A DNA stretch of 64,000 nt from Thalassotalea sp. Sam97. Lineage in GTDB: Bacteria; Pseudomonadota; Gammaproteobacteria; Enterobacterales; Alteromonadaceae. This document shows, piece after piece, positions 63,498 through 64,000 of the stretch (its first letter is position 1; every line of letters begins with the position of its first letter). Both the position numbers and the translations under genes were made by a program. The notes beneath the pieces were generated by a model. It saw nothing but the letters and a program-made list of their open reading frames with translations. It was not told where the DNA came from and ran no database searches. Location: positions 1,488,001 to 1,552,000 of the forward strand of contig NZ_CP166919.1 in assembly GCF_041379765.1 (NCBI RefSeq), written 5' to 3'.

Positions 63498-64000
63498 CTA
63501 ATAATCGTGCCGATATGCTGTACAGCGCTTAAGCAAACTAATAAACGCCATTAGATCGCGGTCGAAACTGTCGGCAGGTAGATAAACATGATAGCCGTAC
63601 GCCTGTTGTAAGTGTTGGCTGCGATGCAGAAACGCAGCAATTGGTCCACGGTACAAGTGTTTGCCTTTAAAGGGCTCAAAATTTATCACAGCTTTGTCTA
63701 AGCTGAGTTGTTTGTATTTTACGGCGATTGCGGCCAAATCTTTTTGTTCATGCAGCAGTTTGTTGGCAAGGCGCGGTGTGATCCCTTCACCAAGGCAATC
63801 AATATCTGTTAGTTTTAAGCCAACGTACGGCAGTTGAATATTATCCTGTGCAATTTTCACCTGATTAATATCGAGAATATCATTCCAACTAAGTTTAATA
63901 TGCCCCCACGGGTGGTTACATTGAAATATGTCGGGGGTTAATATGTAGCTTGCTTTGGGCTGAAACTTTTTAACGAATCCAACGACAATAATGACAATCG
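63498..64000 (-). CDS. C-terminal part of a DUF2982-like protein (runs off the window)
   Basis: On the minus strand the frame is open from the window edge to a stop at 63498-63500, about 166 residues. The visible part starts in a hydrophobic segment (IVIIVVGFVKKF), continues YILTPDIFQCNHPWGHIKLS and WNDILDINQ, and ends RHDY. A GTG at 63860 is only internal. The look is that of the DUF2982 family of Alteromonadales/Vibrio membrane-anchored proteins, tentatively. It is unrelated to the sialate genes. Confidence 0.7.
   Translation of the reverse strand, partial: IVIIVVGFVKKFQPKASYILTPDIFQCNHPWGHIKLSWNDILDINQVKIAQDNIQLPYVGLKLTDIDCLGEGITPRLANKLLHEQKDLAAIAVKYKQLSLDKAVINFEPFKGKHLYRGPIAAFLHRSQHLQQAYGYHVYLPADSFDRDLMAFISLLKRCTAYRHDY

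Noticed and set aside
63498..63860. Complete 120-residue gene starting at GTG 63860
   Set aside because: The frame continues upstream without a stop to the window edge and the extra residues look coding, so this is the 3' part of a longer gene.
1..64000. rRNA, tRNA, transposase, prophage or defence genes
   Set aside because: None was recognised on either strand. The region looks like acquired metabolic DNA without visible mobility genes apart from the attC-like site.

Overview
The window looks like chromosomal DNA of a marine gammaproteobacterium, probably from the Alteromonadales (Colwellia/Thalassotalea-like). The grounds are moderate GC, two large TonB-dependent receptors ending in Phe, a sialic-acid regulon whose NanR closely resembles the E. 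coli protein, and a single integron-cassette-like insertion. I see no rRNA, tRNA, CRISPR array or transposase. The genus is inference.

Two systems fill the window. Positions 1 to about 50,900 hold a large accessory catabolic region. Positions 51,000 to 63,300 hold a complete sialic-acid (N-acetylneuraminate) utilisation locus. The last 500 bases are the end of an unrelated membrane-associated protein that continues past the window.

The catabolic region has four blocks. (a) 1-13,610, plus strand: two aldehyde dehydrogenases, an alpha/beta-hydrolase-fold protein lacking the serine nucleophile, an isochorismatase-type amidase, a flavin monooxygenase, an attC-like cassette with two small genes, a TonB receptor, a maleate-isomerase/arylmalonate-decarboxylase-family protein, a type III CoA-transferase directly joined to an HMG-CoA-lyase-type lyase, and two membrane proteins. 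(b) 13,777-20,972, minus strand, an eight-gene operon: an epimerase-like protein, a short-chain dehydrogenase, two paralogues of red chlorophyll catabolite reductase (RCCR, the ferredoxin-dependent bilin reductase superfamily) around an MFS transporter, a hydrolase, a second maleate-isomerase-family protein and a dimethylmalate/methylisocitrate-lyase-type enzyme. (c) 21,136-40,944: VOC-fold proteins, GntR and Crp/Fnr regulators, an MmgE/PrpD pair, a PaaK-like CoA ligase, an amidase, a CoA-transferase, and LeuC/LeuD-like hydro-lyase subunits. (d) 41,170-50,895, plus strand, an eleven-gene run: unknown protein, methyltransferase, small helical protein, ferredoxin-fold protein, SDR, imidase/allantoinase-like deacetylase-fold enzyme, CitE-like lyase, MaoC hydratase, acyl-CoA dehydrogenase and two CoA-transferases.

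Taken together, the enzymes read as a pathway for a linear tetrapyrrole (bilin or chlorophyll catabolite) or a related pyrrole. RCCR-like enzymes and oxidoreductases would act on the tetrapyrrole. Imidase and amidases would open methyl-substituted maleimides to methylmaleates. LeuCD-like hydratase plus dimethylmalate lyase, or CoA-transferase plus citramalyl-CoA-type lyases, would split the C5 and larger dicarboxylates to pyruvate and acyl-CoAs. The family assignments rest on visible motifs. The substrate and the order of steps are inference, and I know of no described pathway with this gene set.

The sialic-acid locus is conventional in content. A TonB receptor, nagA and nanA lie on the plus strand. 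A NanM-like/SSS transporter fusion, nanE, nanK and nagB lie on the minus strand, with an esterase and nanR. Both transcription units carry the same GGTGGTATAACAGGT sequence upstream, which fits the GGTATA half-sites known for E. coli NanR.
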